Assembly (NCBI GenBank): GCA_945883115.1
Contig: CAMCXA010000003.1
Span: forward strand, 1-64,000
Length of the DNA: 64,000 nucleotides
DNA from: Alsobacter soli
Lineage (GTDB): Bacteria; Pseudomonadota; Alphaproteobacteria; Rhizobiales; Beijerinckiaceae
Reading direction: 5' to 3'
The notes beneath the pieces were generated by a model that was not told where the DNA came from, made no database searches, and worked only from the letters and a program-made list of their open reading frames with translations. Position 1 is the stretch's first letter. Every line of letters begins with the position of its first letter. Position numbers and translations under genes: made by a program. Below are positions 43,311-52,253 of the stretch, piece after piece.

Positions 43311-43332
43311 GGTGCTTATGATCATAAGCACC
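43311..43332. repeat. perfect 22-bp palindrome
   Basis: The two 11-bp arms, GGTGCTTATGA and TCATAAGCACC, are exact reverse complements with no spacer. As RNA it would fold into a 9-bp stem with a GATC loop, and ATTTTT follows 12 nt later (43343-43348). It may be a terminator for the M20 operon or a regulator site. The rest of 43214-43444 shows no gene. Confidence 0.55.
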
Positions 43333-43444
43333 CAAAAGCATAATTTTTAGTGATACGCGCTCTGAACCTATACTACCCCCGCCTAGCGGCAAATCCGTAA
43401 CCATCACATGCCTACACTAAGATGTTAGTGGCTTTGTAAGCAAA

Positions 43445-43521
43445 TGGCGCGCCCGGAACGATTCGAACGTCCGACCCTCAGATTCGTAGTCTGATGCTCT
43501 ATCCAGCTGAGCTACGGGCGC
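43445..43521 (-). tRNA. tRNA-Arg (anticodon ACG)
   Basis: Read on the minus strand, the acceptor stem GCGCCCG pairs with CGGGCGC. The D-arm has AGCTCAGCTGGATAGAGC, the anticodon arm is TCAGA-CTACGAA-TCTGA with anticodon ACG, and the T-arm contains GTTCGAATC. A G discriminator and an encoded CCA follow. The 77-nt length is normal. Its 3' end faces the accessory region to the left. Confidence 0.95.
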
Positions 43522-43677
43522 ATCCGCGACGACCTCAAGTCGATCATGCTTGAAGGTTCAAATAGCCCTTCGGTCGCCGTCCTGCAACCCATTCTTTTCG
43601 TGTTTTGTCATATGGTGCAATTTTTTTATTCAATCATGGGTCGACTTATTTCTTGGAAAGCTTTTTCATTGTGTGAA

Positions 43678-43706
43678 TTGACTTTCGCGTCCCCATCCGT
43701 CATTAA
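43678..43706 (+). promoter_or_regulatory. possible promoter of rpmH-rnpA-yidC
   Basis: The 317-bp gap 43522-43838 has no gene. It holds TTGACT at 43678 with CATTAA 17 bp later, a weak -10, about 130 bp before rpmH. No DnaA-box cluster is evident. Confidence 0.3.
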
Positions 43707-43838
43707 CCGAGCCAACGTAGGACAATCAGGAATGGGTGATGGTCAACAGGGCATCGGCTAGGGCCGGGTGTCCGGATTGAAACCTGTTTTCGTCAAGGCA
43801 CTTCGGGTGCGTGACGTGTTTAGACTGGAGAAGCGATC

Positions 43839-43973
43839 GTGAAGCGGACTTATCAACCGAGCAAGCTGGTGCGCAAACGGCGCCATGGTTTTCGTGCCCG
43901 TATGGCTACCAAAGGTGGCCAGAAGGTAATTGCCGCTCGGCGCGCGCGTGGTCGCAAGCGCCTGTCGGCCTGA
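43839..43973 (+). CDS. rpmH: 50S ribosomal protein L34
   Basis: A 44-residue basic protein starting at [22 protein letters not shown], then RMATKGG and RGRKRLSA. This is the invariant L34 sequence. It begins the conserved rpmH-rnpA-yidC block and marks the start of the core genome part of the window. Confidence 0.97.
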   Translation: MKRTYQPSKLVRKRRHGFRARMATKGGQKVIAARRARGRKRLSA

Positions 43974-43998
43974 TATCGGGCGCTCGGTGGGCGCACAG

Positions 43999-44424
43999 AT
44001 GAAACACGTTCGTTCCATTCTCTTGTCGGACCTTTTCGCCCGCCGTGCGGACGGAGAGAAACCCCGCGCCATGCAACGTGCCGATTTTAAGGCAGTGTCA
44101 AAAGGTCGGCGCTATTCGTCCGAGATGCTCACGCTGCAGGCGGATGCCCGCTCTGACCAGTCGGGCGAGCCTCGCTTCGGCTTTGTGTTGACCAAGAAGA
44201 CAGGCAATGCCGTCGAACGAAATAGAATGCGCCGCCGTCTGCGGGCAGCTATCCGCGAGACAAAAGCGCTAGCAGGTTCTGAACCGAATGATTTTGTGAT
44301 TGTCGGTCGGCGTGCTTTGTTAACGGCGCCTTTTAATAGCATCCTCTCCGAATTGACGCAGGGATTGTCCCGCGTCAGACCACGATCATCGTCTCCCGTT
44401 TCCTCTCAGAAAGATCGGCACTGA
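43999..44424 (+). CDS. rnpA: ribonuclease P protein component
   Basis: The protein subunit of RNase P, which matures the 5' ends of tRNAs. The family core is MQRADFKAVSKGRRY, FGFVLTKKTGNAVERNRMRR and LRAAIRE. I start at ATG 43999 (141 residues). That places about 24 extra residues before the usual RADF start; ATG 44071 would give the short form. It follows rpmH by 25 bp and precedes yidC by 4 bp. Confidence 0.92.
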   Translation: MKHVRSILLSDLFARRADGEKPRAMQRADFKAVSKGRRYSSEMLTLQADARSDQSGEPRFGFVLTKKTGNAVERNRMRRRLRAAIRETKALAGSEPNDFVIVGRRALLTAPFNSILSELTQGLSRVRPRSSSPVSSQKDRH

Positions 44425-44428
44425 AGCC

Positions 44429-46228
44429 ATGCAGGACAGCAAAAATCTCATCCTCGCCATAGCGCTTTCGCTGGCTGTGCTTTTGGGCTGGCAATATTAT
44501 TTTGGCACGCCGATGGTCGATCAACAGATGAAGCTTGCCCAACAGGCTGCCCAGTCTCCCGATGGAACCCCGAATGTTACCGGGCAGGCCGGTGTGGTCG
44601 TTCCGGGGCAAGCAACAGCAACTTCTTTTACCTCGCGGGACGAGGCGATTGCCGCAGGCCCACGCATCAAGATTGATACGCCTAAATTGTCGGGCTCGAT
44701 TGCGCTTACGGGTGGCGATATTGATGATATCTCCCTGAAAACCTACCGCGAGACAGTTAACCCTTCGTCAGCCAATATTGTTCTTCTGTCGCCAAACGGA
44801 TCTCCGAACGCTTATTTCACGCGATTCTTTTGGCTCGCTGCTGCGGGCTCAAAAGCGACTTTGCCTTCTGTCAATACCGTATGGAATGCCGATCGCACGA
44901 CCTTGACGCCGGCGGAGCCTGTCACGCTGACTTGGGATAATGGCGAGGGCCTGCTCTTCAAGCGTACCATCTCGGCTGATGACGGCTATATGCTGACGAT
45001 TTCCGATGTGGTGGAAGCGACGGGAACAGGGGAAACCACATTGGTGCCCTACAGTGTTATCCGCCGTTTCAATAAGCCATATGTGGAGGGAACCTACGTT
45101 CTCCATGAAGGCTTTGTCGGCGTATTGGGTGAGCAGGGCTTGCAGGAAGTCACCTATGACAATGTGGACAAAGCAAACCCTGTTGCGGCAGGAACCGGCA
45201 AGGGAACAGATTTCAAGGCTGCTATAGGTGGGTTCGCAGGCATTACCGACAAATACTGGGCGGTCGCGCTGATCCCTGATCAGACTACCCCGTTTGATGC
45301 AACATTCCAGAGCCTCGACGGTCCTGCCAAGATCTATCAGGCGGATGTGTTGCTCCAACCTTTGACGGTGAAGGCAGGCGCGCCGATCCAGACCTCGAAG
45401 AAGCTTTTTGTTGGTGCGAAGGAAGTCAAAGCGGTAGACGGCTATGCGGCATTGTTCGGAATCAAGAATTTTGATCTGTTGATTGATTGGGGCTGGTTCT
45501 ATTTCTTCACCAAGCCATTGTTCCACATGATGGAATTCTTCTTCCACTGGACTGGCAATTTCGGTTTTGCGATCCTTATCGTCACGGTTCTTGTTAAAGC
45601 GGCCTTTTACCCGCTCGCAAACAAGAGCTATGCTTCTATGGCGAAGATGAAGGCAGTTCAACCGCAAATGACCCTGATCCGTGAACGTTTTGCCGAAGAT
45701 AAGGTTCAGCAGCAAAAAGAACTGATGGACTTGTACAAGAAAGAGAAAATCAACCCGATCGCGGGTTGTTGGCCGATGCTCGTCCAGATTCCGGTGTTTT
45801 TTGCACTATACAAGGTGCTCTATGTCACCATCGAAATGCGCCATGCGCCCTTCATCGGCTGGGTTCACGATCTAGCGGCGCCTGATCCGACGTCATTGTT
45901 CAATCTCTTCGGTTTGATCCCTTGGACACCGCCCGCCATGCTGATGATCGGCATCTGGCCGCTGATCATGGGCGTCACCATGTGGGTGCAGATGCAAATG
46001 AACCCCGCGCCTGCCGATCCGATCCAGAAAACCATGTTCGCCTGGATGCCAGTGATCTTCACCTTCATGCTTGGTACCTTCCCGGCAGGTCTCGTGATTT
46101 ACTGGACGTGGAACAATGCTTTGTCGGTTTCCCAGCAATACCTGATCATGAAGCGGCATGGCGTGAAGGTCGAACTTTGGGATAATCTGGGCGCAACTTT
46201 TGGCAAGCTTTTCAGCAAAAAGGCCTGA
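44429..46228 (+). CDS. yidC: membrane protein insertase YidC
   Basis: A 599-residue inner-membrane insertase. The N-terminal membrane anchor (LILAIALSLAVLLGWQYYFG) is followed by a large periplasmic beta domain and the conserved C-terminal helices. Typical motifs are YPLANKSYASMAKMKAVQP, INPIAGCWPMLVQIPVFFAL and the last segment FPAGLVIYWTWNN. It inserts proteins with or without SecYEG. Confidence 0.97.
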   Translation: MQDSKNLILAIALSLAVLLGWQYYFGTPMVDQQMKLAQQAAQSPDGTPNVTGQAGVVVPGQATATSFTSRDEAIAAGPRIKIDTPKLSGSIALTGGDIDDISLKTYRETVNPSSANIVLLSPNGSPNAYFTRFFWLAAAGSKATLPSVNTVWNADRTTLTPAEPVTLTWDNGEGLLFKRTISADDGYMLTISDVVEATGTGETTLVPYSVIRRFNKPYVEGTYVLHEGFVGVLGEQGLQEVTYDNVDKANPVAAGTGKGTDFKAAIGGFAGITDKYWAVALIPDQTTPFDATFQSLDGPAKIYQADVLLQPLTVKAGAPIQTSKKLFVGAKEVKAVDGYAALFGIKNFDLLIDWGWFYFFTKPLFHMMEFFFHWTGNFGFAILIVTVLVKAAFYPLANKSYASMAKMKAVQPQMTLIRERFAEDKVQQQKELMDLYKKEKINPIAGCWPMLVQIPVFFALYKVLYVTIEMRHAPFIGWVHDLAAPDPTSLFNLFGLIPWTPPAMLMIGIWPLIMGVTMWVQMQMNPAPADPIQKTMFAWMPVIFTFMLGTFPAGLVIYWTWNNALSVSQQYLIMKRHGVKVELWDNLGATFGKLFSKKA

Positions 46229-46231
46229 ACC

Positions 46232-46885
46232 ATGGCAGCGGGAGATGATGCCCGCTTCCTTGAAGCGGGCCGGTTGATTTTTGCAGGCGAGGCCGATTTC
46301 AAATGGGCCGCGGACAAATTCGAGTCGTTACCGCCGATCGGCGATATCGAGATCGCCTTTGCCGGCCGCTCCAATGTCGGAAAATCCAGCCTTGTCAACG
46401 CGCTCACGGGCCGGAACGCGCTTGCACGCACGTCGCATACACCGGGCCGTACGCAATTGCTGAATTTCTTCGATATCGGCGGGCATTTCACGCTCGTCGA
46501 CATGCCCGGCTATGGCTATGCGGCAGTTTCCAAGGCGAAGGTTGAAGCTTGGACCAAGACAATCCGTGCTTATTTGCGGGGGCGCCCGACACTCGCGCGT
46601 GTTTTTGTGTTGATTGACGCACGCCACGGTATCAAGCCTATCGATGCAACCTTGTTCGCGCTGCTTGATGAAACGGCCGTCAGTTATGCTCTCGTGCTCA
46701 CCAAAGCCGACGAGGTTAAACAGGCTGATCTTCCCGCCCGGATCGAAGCCACGCAGGCCGCGATTGCACGGCGCCCCGCGGCCTATCCGCAGGTATTTCT
46801 TACCTCGAGCCATACGGGCCTTGGCATTCCCGAACTGCGTGCCTCAGTCGCCCGCTTGCTGGCGGAACGCGACGGAGGGCGATAA
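46232..46885 (+). CDS. yihA: ribosome biogenesis GTP-binding protein YihA/YsxC (EngB)
   Basis: A 217-residue GTPase needed for 50S assembly. The G motifs are visible: G1 GRSNVGKSSLVN, G2 region TSHTPGRTQ, G3 DMPGYGYA and G4 LTKAD. It lies 3 bp after yidC. Confidence 0.96.
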   Translation: MAAGDDARFLEAGRLIFAGEADFKWAADKFESLPPIGDIEIAFAGRSNVGKSSLVNALTGRNALARTSHTPGRTQLLNFFDIGGHFTLVDMPGYGYAAVSKAKVEAWTKTIRAYLRGRPTLARVFVLIDARHGIKPIDATLFALLDETAVSYALVLTKADEVKQADLPARIEATQAAIARRPAAYPQVFLTSSHTGLGIPELRASVARLLAERDGGR

Positions 46886-46888
46886 ACC

Positions 46889-47263
46889 ATGCGCAGCCTC
46901 GAAAAACTTCTCGCCATTCTTGCGGCACTGCTCGGCTTCTTTGGCGTCATGCTCGCCGCAGCCTCTGCCCATCTCGCGCCCGGGACATCGCTTGGCTCGG
47001 CAGCACTTATCCTTCTTACACAAGCACCTGCCGTGCTTGCGGTGCTGGCAGCAGTCCGGACAGGTCTGTTCGGTCGATCGTTCGGTTTTCTTGGGGCGCT
47101 CGCGCTTGTTGTTGGCTCGGTGCTATTTGCGGGGGGCATAACTATGCGGCTCCTGACATCACTAAGCCTGCCCGCAATGCTAGCGCCCATTGGCGGCACC
47201 TTGCTGATCGCTGGTTGGCTTCTCTTGTTTTTATCCGGAATTTTTGCGCTTCGCCGCCGTTGA
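46889..47263 (+). CDS. DUF423 family membrane protein
   Basis: A 124-residue protein with four hydrophobic segments and a basic C-terminus (FALRRR). The pattern GFFGVMLAAASAHL near the first helix and GGTLLIAGWLLLFLSG at the end fit DUF423 (YgdD-like). The function is unknown. The gene is tucked 3 bp after yihA and precedes argB. Confidence 0.7.
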   Translation: MRSLEKLLAILAALLGFFGVMLAAASAHLAPGTSLGSAALILLTQAPAVLAVLAAVRTGLFGRSFGFLGALALVVGSVLFAGGITMRLLTSLSLPAMLAPIGGTLLIAGWLLLFLSGIFALRRR

Positions 47264-47334
47264 CCCCGCGACAGACCGGGGCGATTCAGCTAAACGCTGT
47301 TTGAAATCAAATTACCGAAACGAGGGAGTCGATC

Positions 47335-48222
47335 ATGGCTGCACCCGATCCGCATGAACAGGCCGAGATTCTGGTTCACGCTTTGCCGCATATGCTGCGC
47401 TATGATGATGCCACCGTCGTCGTGAAATATGGCGGGCATGCCATGGGGGACGAGCAGGTTGCCCGCGACTTCGCCAAGGACATGATCCTGCTCGAGCAAT
47501 CCGGTGTGAACCCGGTTGTCGTCCATGGCGGCGGTCCGCAAATCGGCGCGATGCTCGCGCGGCTGAACATCAAGAGCGAGTTTGCTGCCGGCCTGCGCGT
47601 GACCGACAAGGCAACCATGGATGTCGTTGAAATGGTTCTCGCGGGCCTCATCAACAAGCAAATTGTCGGCTTCATCAATAATGAGGGTGGACGAGCGATT
47701 GGCTTGTGCGGGAAAGACGGCAATATGGTCACAGCCCGCAAAGTCACACGGACGGTTTTTGATGATACAACCAAGCTCGAAACCGAAATTGATCTCGGCT
47801 TTGTCGGCGAACCGGCCTCCGTTGACAGCCGCGTTCTCGAGGCTCTGCTGGGTCGCGAACTCATTCCCGTTCTCGCACCCGTGTGCAATGGTGTCGATGG
47901 CCAGACCTATAATGTGAATGCGGATACTTTTGCCGGTGCGATTGCGGGCGCGCTGAAAGCCAAGCGCCTCTTGTTCCTGACGGACGTGCCGGGCGTGCTC
48001 GACAAGCAAAAAAATCTTATTCCCGAACTCACTGTCGATCAGGTTCGTTTGCTGATCGCCGATGGTACGATCACGGGTGGTATGATCCCGAAGGTCGAGA
48101 CATGCATTTACGCGCTGGAACAAGGCGTCGAGGGCGTTGTCATTCTTGATGGAAAAGTGCCGCATTCGGTCTTGCTGGAGCTTCTGACCGATCACGGCGC
48201 AGGGACGTTGATCACACGTTGA
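47335..48222 (+). CDS. argB: acetylglutamate kinase
   Basis: A 295-residue kinase catalysing the second step of arginine synthesis, phosphorylation of N-acetylglutamate. Motifs: [11 protein letters not shown] (phosphate binding), [14 protein letters not shown] (substrate), [21 protein letters not shown] and [10 protein letters not shown]. Confidence 0.96.
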   Translation: MAAPDPHEQAEILVHALPHMLRYDDATVVVKYGGHAMGDEQVARDFAKDMILLEQSGVNPVVVHGGGPQIGAMLARLNIKSEFAAGLRVTDKATMDVVEMVLAGLINKQIVGFINNEGGRAIGLCGKDGNMVTARKVTRTVFDDTTKLETEIDLGFVGEPASVDSRVLEALLGRELIPVLAPVCNGVDGQTYNVNADTFAGAIAGALKAKRLLFLTDVPGVLDKQKNLIPELTVDQVRLLIADGTITGGMIPKVETCIYALEQGVEGVVILDGKVPHSVLLELLTDHGAGTLITR

Positions 48223-48299
48223 AAGACGAATGGAAAGCGTTAAGCCTTCTGCGCGACAATGAAGCATCCTGTCCTATTCGGGAGTTTCGATAATCGCCC

Positions 48300-49031
48300 A
48301 TGAATGATGCATCATCAACCTTGAGTCCAAATTCACCGGCCGATGTGCAAAAAGCCTTCGCCGATGTCACGGTCTGGATTTTTGATCTCGATAACACGCT
48401 GTATCCTCCGGAATCCGCCCTTTGGCCGCAGGTCGATGAGCGGATCACGCTATACCTTGGCGATCTCTTCGGAATTGACGGAATTTCTGCCCGTGCACTC
48501 CAGAAATACTATTACCGCCGCTATGGAACCACGCTGAAGGGCCTGATGGACGAATATGATGTCCCGCCCAAGGAATTCCTCGATTTCGCCCATCAAATTG
48601 ATCTGTCGCTCCTTGCGCCTGATCCTGATCTCGGTGACGCAATTGCAGCGCTACCGGGTCGCAAACTCATTCTCACGAACGGATCAACCGCGCACGCCAG
48701 AAACGTCGCGGGTAAGCTCGGTATTGTCCATCATTTTGAGGCCATTTTCGATATTGTTGACGCCGATTTCACACCAAAGCCCGAAGAGGCAACCTATGTG
48801 AAGTTTCTCGACAAATACCAGATTGATCCCTCTCGTGCGGCCATGTTCGAGGATTTGGCGAAAAACCTGGTCGTTCCATACCAGCTTGGCATGCGGACCG
48901 TGTTGATCCTGCCAAAGGTTTTTGACACGTTTCGCGAAGCGGACGAGCAGGCCCCTGTGGAGGAACCGCACATTCATTTCATGACATCCGACCTGACCGC
49001 GTTTTTAAGAGACGTTCTCGGCAATCAGTAA
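48300..49031 (+). CDS. HAD-type pyrimidine 5'-nucleotidase
   Basis: A 243-residue HAD hydrolase. Motif I is WIFDLDNTLYPP with both aspartates, motif II LILTNGS, motif III around KPEEATYVKF, and motif IV MFEDLAKNL. It resembles the SDT1/pyrimidine nucleotidase subgroup that commonly lies between argB and dapD in Hyphomicrobiales. Confidence 0.85.
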   Translation: MNDASSTLSPNSPADVQKAFADVTVWIFDLDNTLYPPESALWPQVDERITLYLGDLFGIDGISARALQKYYYRRYGTTLKGLMDEYDVPPKEFLDFAHQIDLSLLAPDPDLGDAIAALPGRKLILTNGSTAHARNVAGKLGIVHHFEAIFDIVDADFTPKPEEATYVKFLDKYQIDPSRAAMFEDLAKNLVVPYQLGMRTVLILPKVFDTFREADEQAPVEEPHIHFMTSDLTAFLRDVLGNQ

Positions 49032-49107
49032 TGGTGAGTGTTTCAGTCAAATTATAACTTGATCGCCCATAATTCAATTTGTAAACCGAAAGCGGCATTG
49101 ACAAAAC

Positions 49108-49120
49108 AACCTTTAAGGTT
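49108..49120. promoter_or_regulatory. MqsA operator palindrome
   Basis: AACCT-TTA-AGGTT matches the known E. coli MqsA recognition pattern (AACCT, short spacer, AGGTT). It ends 6 bp before the mqsR start and overlaps its AAGG ribosome site, so a bound antitoxin could block transcription. Confidence 0.75.
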
Positions 49121-49126
49121 TACGTC

Positions 49127-49429
49127 ATGAATGATAAGAAGAAAGCAACTCACGATCTCGCCGCTTTCAAATCGGCATTTTTTAACCATCGCGCAATAAC
49201 GAAAACGGCTGCTCGATCTGCGCTGACTTTAGGCTATTCTGTTTCTGATGTTGTTGAAATCGTTGAATATCTTCAAAGAAAGCATTTTTTCAAGTCGATG
49301 ACGAGTTCTTTTGACCATCGGCAATGGCAGGATGTATATCACCTGCCCTTTGACGACAGGTTACTCTATATCAAATTTACCGACGCGATTGTTACCGAGT
49401 TCATCCTGTTATCGCTGAAGGAGAAGTAG
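49127..49429 (+). CDS. mqsR: type II toxin MqsR (mRNA interferase)
   Basis: A 100-residue protein that aligns by eye with E. coli MqsR: TKTAARSALTLGYSVSDVVE in the N-terminal helix, HFFKSMTSSFDHRQWQDVYH in the core and FILLSLKEK at the end. MqsR is a RelE-fold RNase that cleaves mRNA, mainly at GCU. The antitoxin gene follows 1 bp later, toxin first as in E. coli. Confidence 0.88.
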   Translation: MNDKKKATHDLAAFKSAFFNHRAITKTAARSALTLGYSVSDVVEIVEYLQRKHFFKSMTSSFDHRQWQDVYHLPFDDRLLYIKFTDAIVTEFILLSLKEK

Positions 49430-49430
49430 A

Positions 49431-49838
49431 ATGTCTTCAATCAAGACGATGGTTCATCCGGAAACCGGCGCAACACTACGACGTTCTCGGAGTATTGAAA
49501 CCGTTACATACATGGGAATTTCGAAGCAGGTTGAAATTGAAGGATGGTTTCCGGATGACGGGGGTGATGGTGTGCTTATTGGCGAGGATTCGGCACCTCT
49601 AGACGCGGTATTGGCGGAAATGAAGTTTGAATATCTCAAACGAACTCAGGCGTTAGCAAAAAACATACGCGCTTCAACTGGGCTCACGCAGCGCGACGCA
49701 AGCCTTCTGCTTACGGGTTCGCCAAACAGCTTCTCGAAATATGAGCGTGGCGTAGCACAGCCGAGCTGGCCAACCTATCTTCTGATGAAGCTGATTGATC
49801 GCGATCCTGCGCTCATCAATACCATACGGACCGCCTGA
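49431..49838 (+). CDS. mqsA: MqsA-type antitoxin lacking the zinc-binding cysteines
   Basis: A 135-residue protein. The C-terminal half is an MqsA helix-turn-helix: RASTGLTQRDASLLLTGSPN and FSKYERGVAQPSWPTYLLMK, like the ALNAFSRYEKG/QPHPST region of E. coli MqsA. The N-terminal half (VHPETGATLRRS, YMGISKQVEIEGWFP) occupies the toxin-binding domain but contains no cysteine at all, whereas E. coli MqsA has two CxxC pairs holding zinc. The operator upstream is conserved, so DNA recognition is probably unchanged. Confidence 0.82.
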   Translation: MSSIKTMVHPETGATLRRSRSIETVTYMGISKQVEIEGWFPDDGGDGVLIGEDSAPLDAVLAEMKFEYLKRTQALAKNIRASTGLTQRDASLLLTGSPNSFSKYERGVAQPSWPTYLLMKLIDRDPALINTIRTA

Positions 49839-49917
49839 TCCCGCCATTCAGCGTGACACGCCCAGCAGCGCTTGGTAGAACACGTGCATCTGCACTTTCA
49901 AGCGAGCATAACTTCCA

Positions 49918-51246
49918 GTGCACTCTGTCACGCGCATCCCCTCCGACACCGAGCTCCCGAAACGCGCCTCTGTTGTTGTGATCGGTGGCGGCATTGCGGG
50001 CATTACGACAGCGCTTGAGCTTACGGAGCGCGGACTTGATGTTGTCGTCGTCGAGAAGGGCGAAATCGCAGCAGAGCAATCAGGGAGAAATTGGGGATGG
50101 TGCCGGCAGATGGGCCGTGATCCCCGCGAAATTCCGTTGATCCGGATCTCGCTTGGTCTTTGGGATGGCATGAATAAACGCATTGGTGGTGAAACCGGCT
50201 TCAACCGCTGCGGCATTCTCTATCTCTGCGATACGGATACCCGTCTGGCCGCGAAGCAGAAATGGTTCGAGGACAATGCTCGTCCTGCGGGGCTGAGCAC
50301 CCGGATAATCGGGAGCCGTGAAATTGACGAGCTTGTACCTGGCGGCGTAAAGCCCTGGAAGGGCGCTCTATACACCCCGGATGACGGCCGGGCCGAGCCC
50401 CTCATCGCCGTGCCTGCCATGGCACGAGGTGCGCGGCGCAAGGGGGCCAAAATTTTTACGAACTGTGCCGCACGCGGGCTCGAAACCTCCGCTGGTCGCG
50501 TATCTGCTGTTGTCACGGAAAAAGGCGTCATTGCGTGCGATGCCATTGTTTTGGCAGGCGGCGCTTGGTCGCGTCGCTTTTGCCATAATCTTGGAATCTC
50601 TCTGCCACAATTGACCGTTGTAAACTCCGCGATGCGGACGGAACCGCTTGAAACGGGGATCAATGCAAGCTGCTCGGGCGCAGGATTTGCATTCAGAAAG
50701 CGGATGGATGGCGGGTACACGATAACTCACAATCACCTGTCCGTTGCGGACATAACTCCCGACTCATTTCGGCTCTTCACTCAGTTCCTGCCTGCTTTGT
50801 TGATGGACTGGAAGGGGTTGAGACTTCGCCTTGGTAAGGAATTTCTTGACGAGGCTCGTCTCGGACGACGCTGGGCACTTGATCAGGTATCTCCTTTCGA
50901 GCAGGTCAGGATACTCAGTCCGGAGCCGGTCAATACCATTCTCGATGAAGCCGCTGCTTCCCTCAAAGCCCACTATCCGGCCTTCACGTCGATGAAGATT
51001 GCCGAGCGCTGGGCAGGAGCGATTGACGCCACGCCCGATGCCGTGCCGATCATCTCCAGGGTTGGACAGCTGGAAGGATTCCACCTTGCGACCGGCTTTT
51101 CGGGTCATGGCTTCGGGCTTGGCCCAGGAGCCGGTAAGCTGATGGCAGAACTTGTGACCGGCGAAACACCATCGGTTGATCCATCGCCCTTTCGATATTC
51201 CCGCTTCTTCGACGGATCCAATCCACGACCGATTACCGGTCTTTGA
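49918..51246 (+). CDS. FAD-dependent amine/D-amino-acid oxidase-like protein (DAO family)
   Basis: A 442-residue flavoprotein. ASVVVIGGGIAGITTALEL is the FAD-binding motif, followed by VVVEKGEIAAEQSGRNWG, a segment typical of glycine/sarcosine oxidase and DadA relatives. The C-terminus has ATPDAVPIISRVGQLEGFHL and GFSGHGFGLGPGAGKLMAE. The start is a GTG at 49918. It is on the same strand as mqsRA and lies within the core block before dapD; no substrate is evident. Confidence 0.82.
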   Translation: MHSVTRIPSDTELPKRASVVVIGGGIAGITTALELTERGLDVVVVEKGEIAAEQSGRNWGWCRQMGRDPREIPLIRISLGLWDGMNKRIGGETGFNRCGILYLCDTDTRLAAKQKWFEDNARPAGLSTRIIGSREIDELVPGGVKPWKGALYTPDDGRAEPLIAVPAMARGARRKGAKIFTNCAARGLETSAGRVSAVVTEKGVIACDAIVLAGGAWSRRFCHNLGISLPQLTVVNSAMRTEPLETGINASCSGAGFAFRKRMDGGYTITHNHLSVADITPDSFRLFTQFLPALLMDWKGLRLRLGKEFLDEARLGRRWALDQVSPFEQVRILSPEPVNTILDEAAASLKAHYPAFTSMKIAERWAGAIDATPDAVPIISRVGQLEGFHLATGFSGHGFGLGPGAGKLMAELVTGETPSVDPSPFRYSRFFDGSNPRPITGL

Positions 51247-51405
51247 AGTATTCTGCGTCACTCATGGCGCTACCCGATCATTCAGGGCGTCGCGAGATGC
51301 GTATCAAAACGTCTGCAGGATGACACAAGCGAAATGCGTGACAGCCTGCATTTCACTTGCTAAGGAAACATTGAATTTCAACCCGTATCAACCGGACCTC
51401 TCACA

Positions 51406-52248
51406 ATGTCGCACGCCCAACTGGAAACCATCATCAATGCCGCCTGGGAGAGGCGCACCGAGCTTTCTCCTGCCACGAAAGGCGAGGTCGCCGAGGCCGT
51501 CTCCGAGTCCATCCGCTTGCTCGACTCCGGTACACTTCGGGTAGCAACCAAGGAAGCTGACGGCTGGGTAACTCATCAATGGCTGAAAAAGGCCGTGTTG
51601 CTCTCTTTCCGCCTCAACGACAATGTCCTCATGTCGGGTGGACCTGCGGGCTCCGCCTGGTGGGACAAGGTTCCGTCGAAGTTTGAAGGCTGGGGCGCTG
51701 AAGAATTTTCGAAAGCCGGTTTTCGTGCTGTGCCGAATTGCACCGTGCGCCGCGGCGCCTATATCGCACCGAATGCGATCCTGATGCCGTCCTTCGTCAA
51801 TATTGGCGCTTATGTTGATACGGGAACCATGGTGGATACATGGGTAACGGTCGGCTCCTGCGCCCAGATCGGCAAGAATGTGCATCTTTCCGGCGGCGTC
51901 GGCATTGGCGGCGTGTTGGAGCCGGTTCAGGCCGGCCCGACGATCATCGAAGATAATTGCTTCATCGGCGCGCGCTCTGAAGTCGTTGAAGGCGTCGTGG
52001 TCGGTGAGGGGTCGGTCATCTCGATGGGCGTGTTTATTGGCCAGTCGACCAAGGTGATTGATCGCGAAACGGGTGAAGTCTTCATGGGCCGTGTGCCGCC
52101 ATATTCCGTCGTCGTCTCAGGTTCGATGCCCGGCAAACCGCTACCTGATGGCACAATGGGCCCGTCGCTCTATTGCGCGGTCATCGTCAAGCGCGTCGAT
52201 GCCAAGACACGAGCGAAGACGGGAATTAATGAGTTGTTGCGGGATTAA
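51406..52248 (+). CDS. dapD: 2,3,4,5-tetrahydropyridine-2,6-dicarboxylate N-succinyltransferase
   Basis: A 280-residue left-handed beta-helix acyltransferase of the succinylase branch of lysine/diaminopimelate synthesis. Hexapeptide-type repeats run through [20 protein letters not shown] and [20 protein letters not shown]; the end has PGKPLPDGT. dapE follows 5 bp downstream. Confidence 0.96.
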   Translation: MSHAQLETIINAAWERRTELSPATKGEVAEAVSESIRLLDSGTLRVATKEADGWVTHQWLKKAVLLSFRLNDNVLMSGGPAGSAWWDKVPSKFEGWGAEEFSKAGFRAVPNCTVRRGAYIAPNAILMPSFVNIGAYVDTGTMVDTWVTVGSCAQIGKNVHLSGGVGIGGVLEPVQAGPTIIEDNCFIGARSEVVEGVVVGEGSVISMGVFIGQSTKVIDRETGEVFMGRVPPYSVVVSGSMPGKPLPDGTMGPSLYCAVIVKRVDAKTRAKTGINELLRD

Positions 52249-52253
52249 GACAT

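Noticed and set aside
43522-43838. Possible replication origin near rpmH
   Set aside because: rpmH lies near oriC in some bacteria, but there is no dnaA gene or cluster of DnaA boxes here, and in Hyphomicrobiales the origin is usually elsewhere.
44849-45715. 288-codon minus-strand open frame inside yidC
   Set aside because: Antisense shadow of a highly conserved gene; composition is Arg/Cys/His-rich as expected from the complement.
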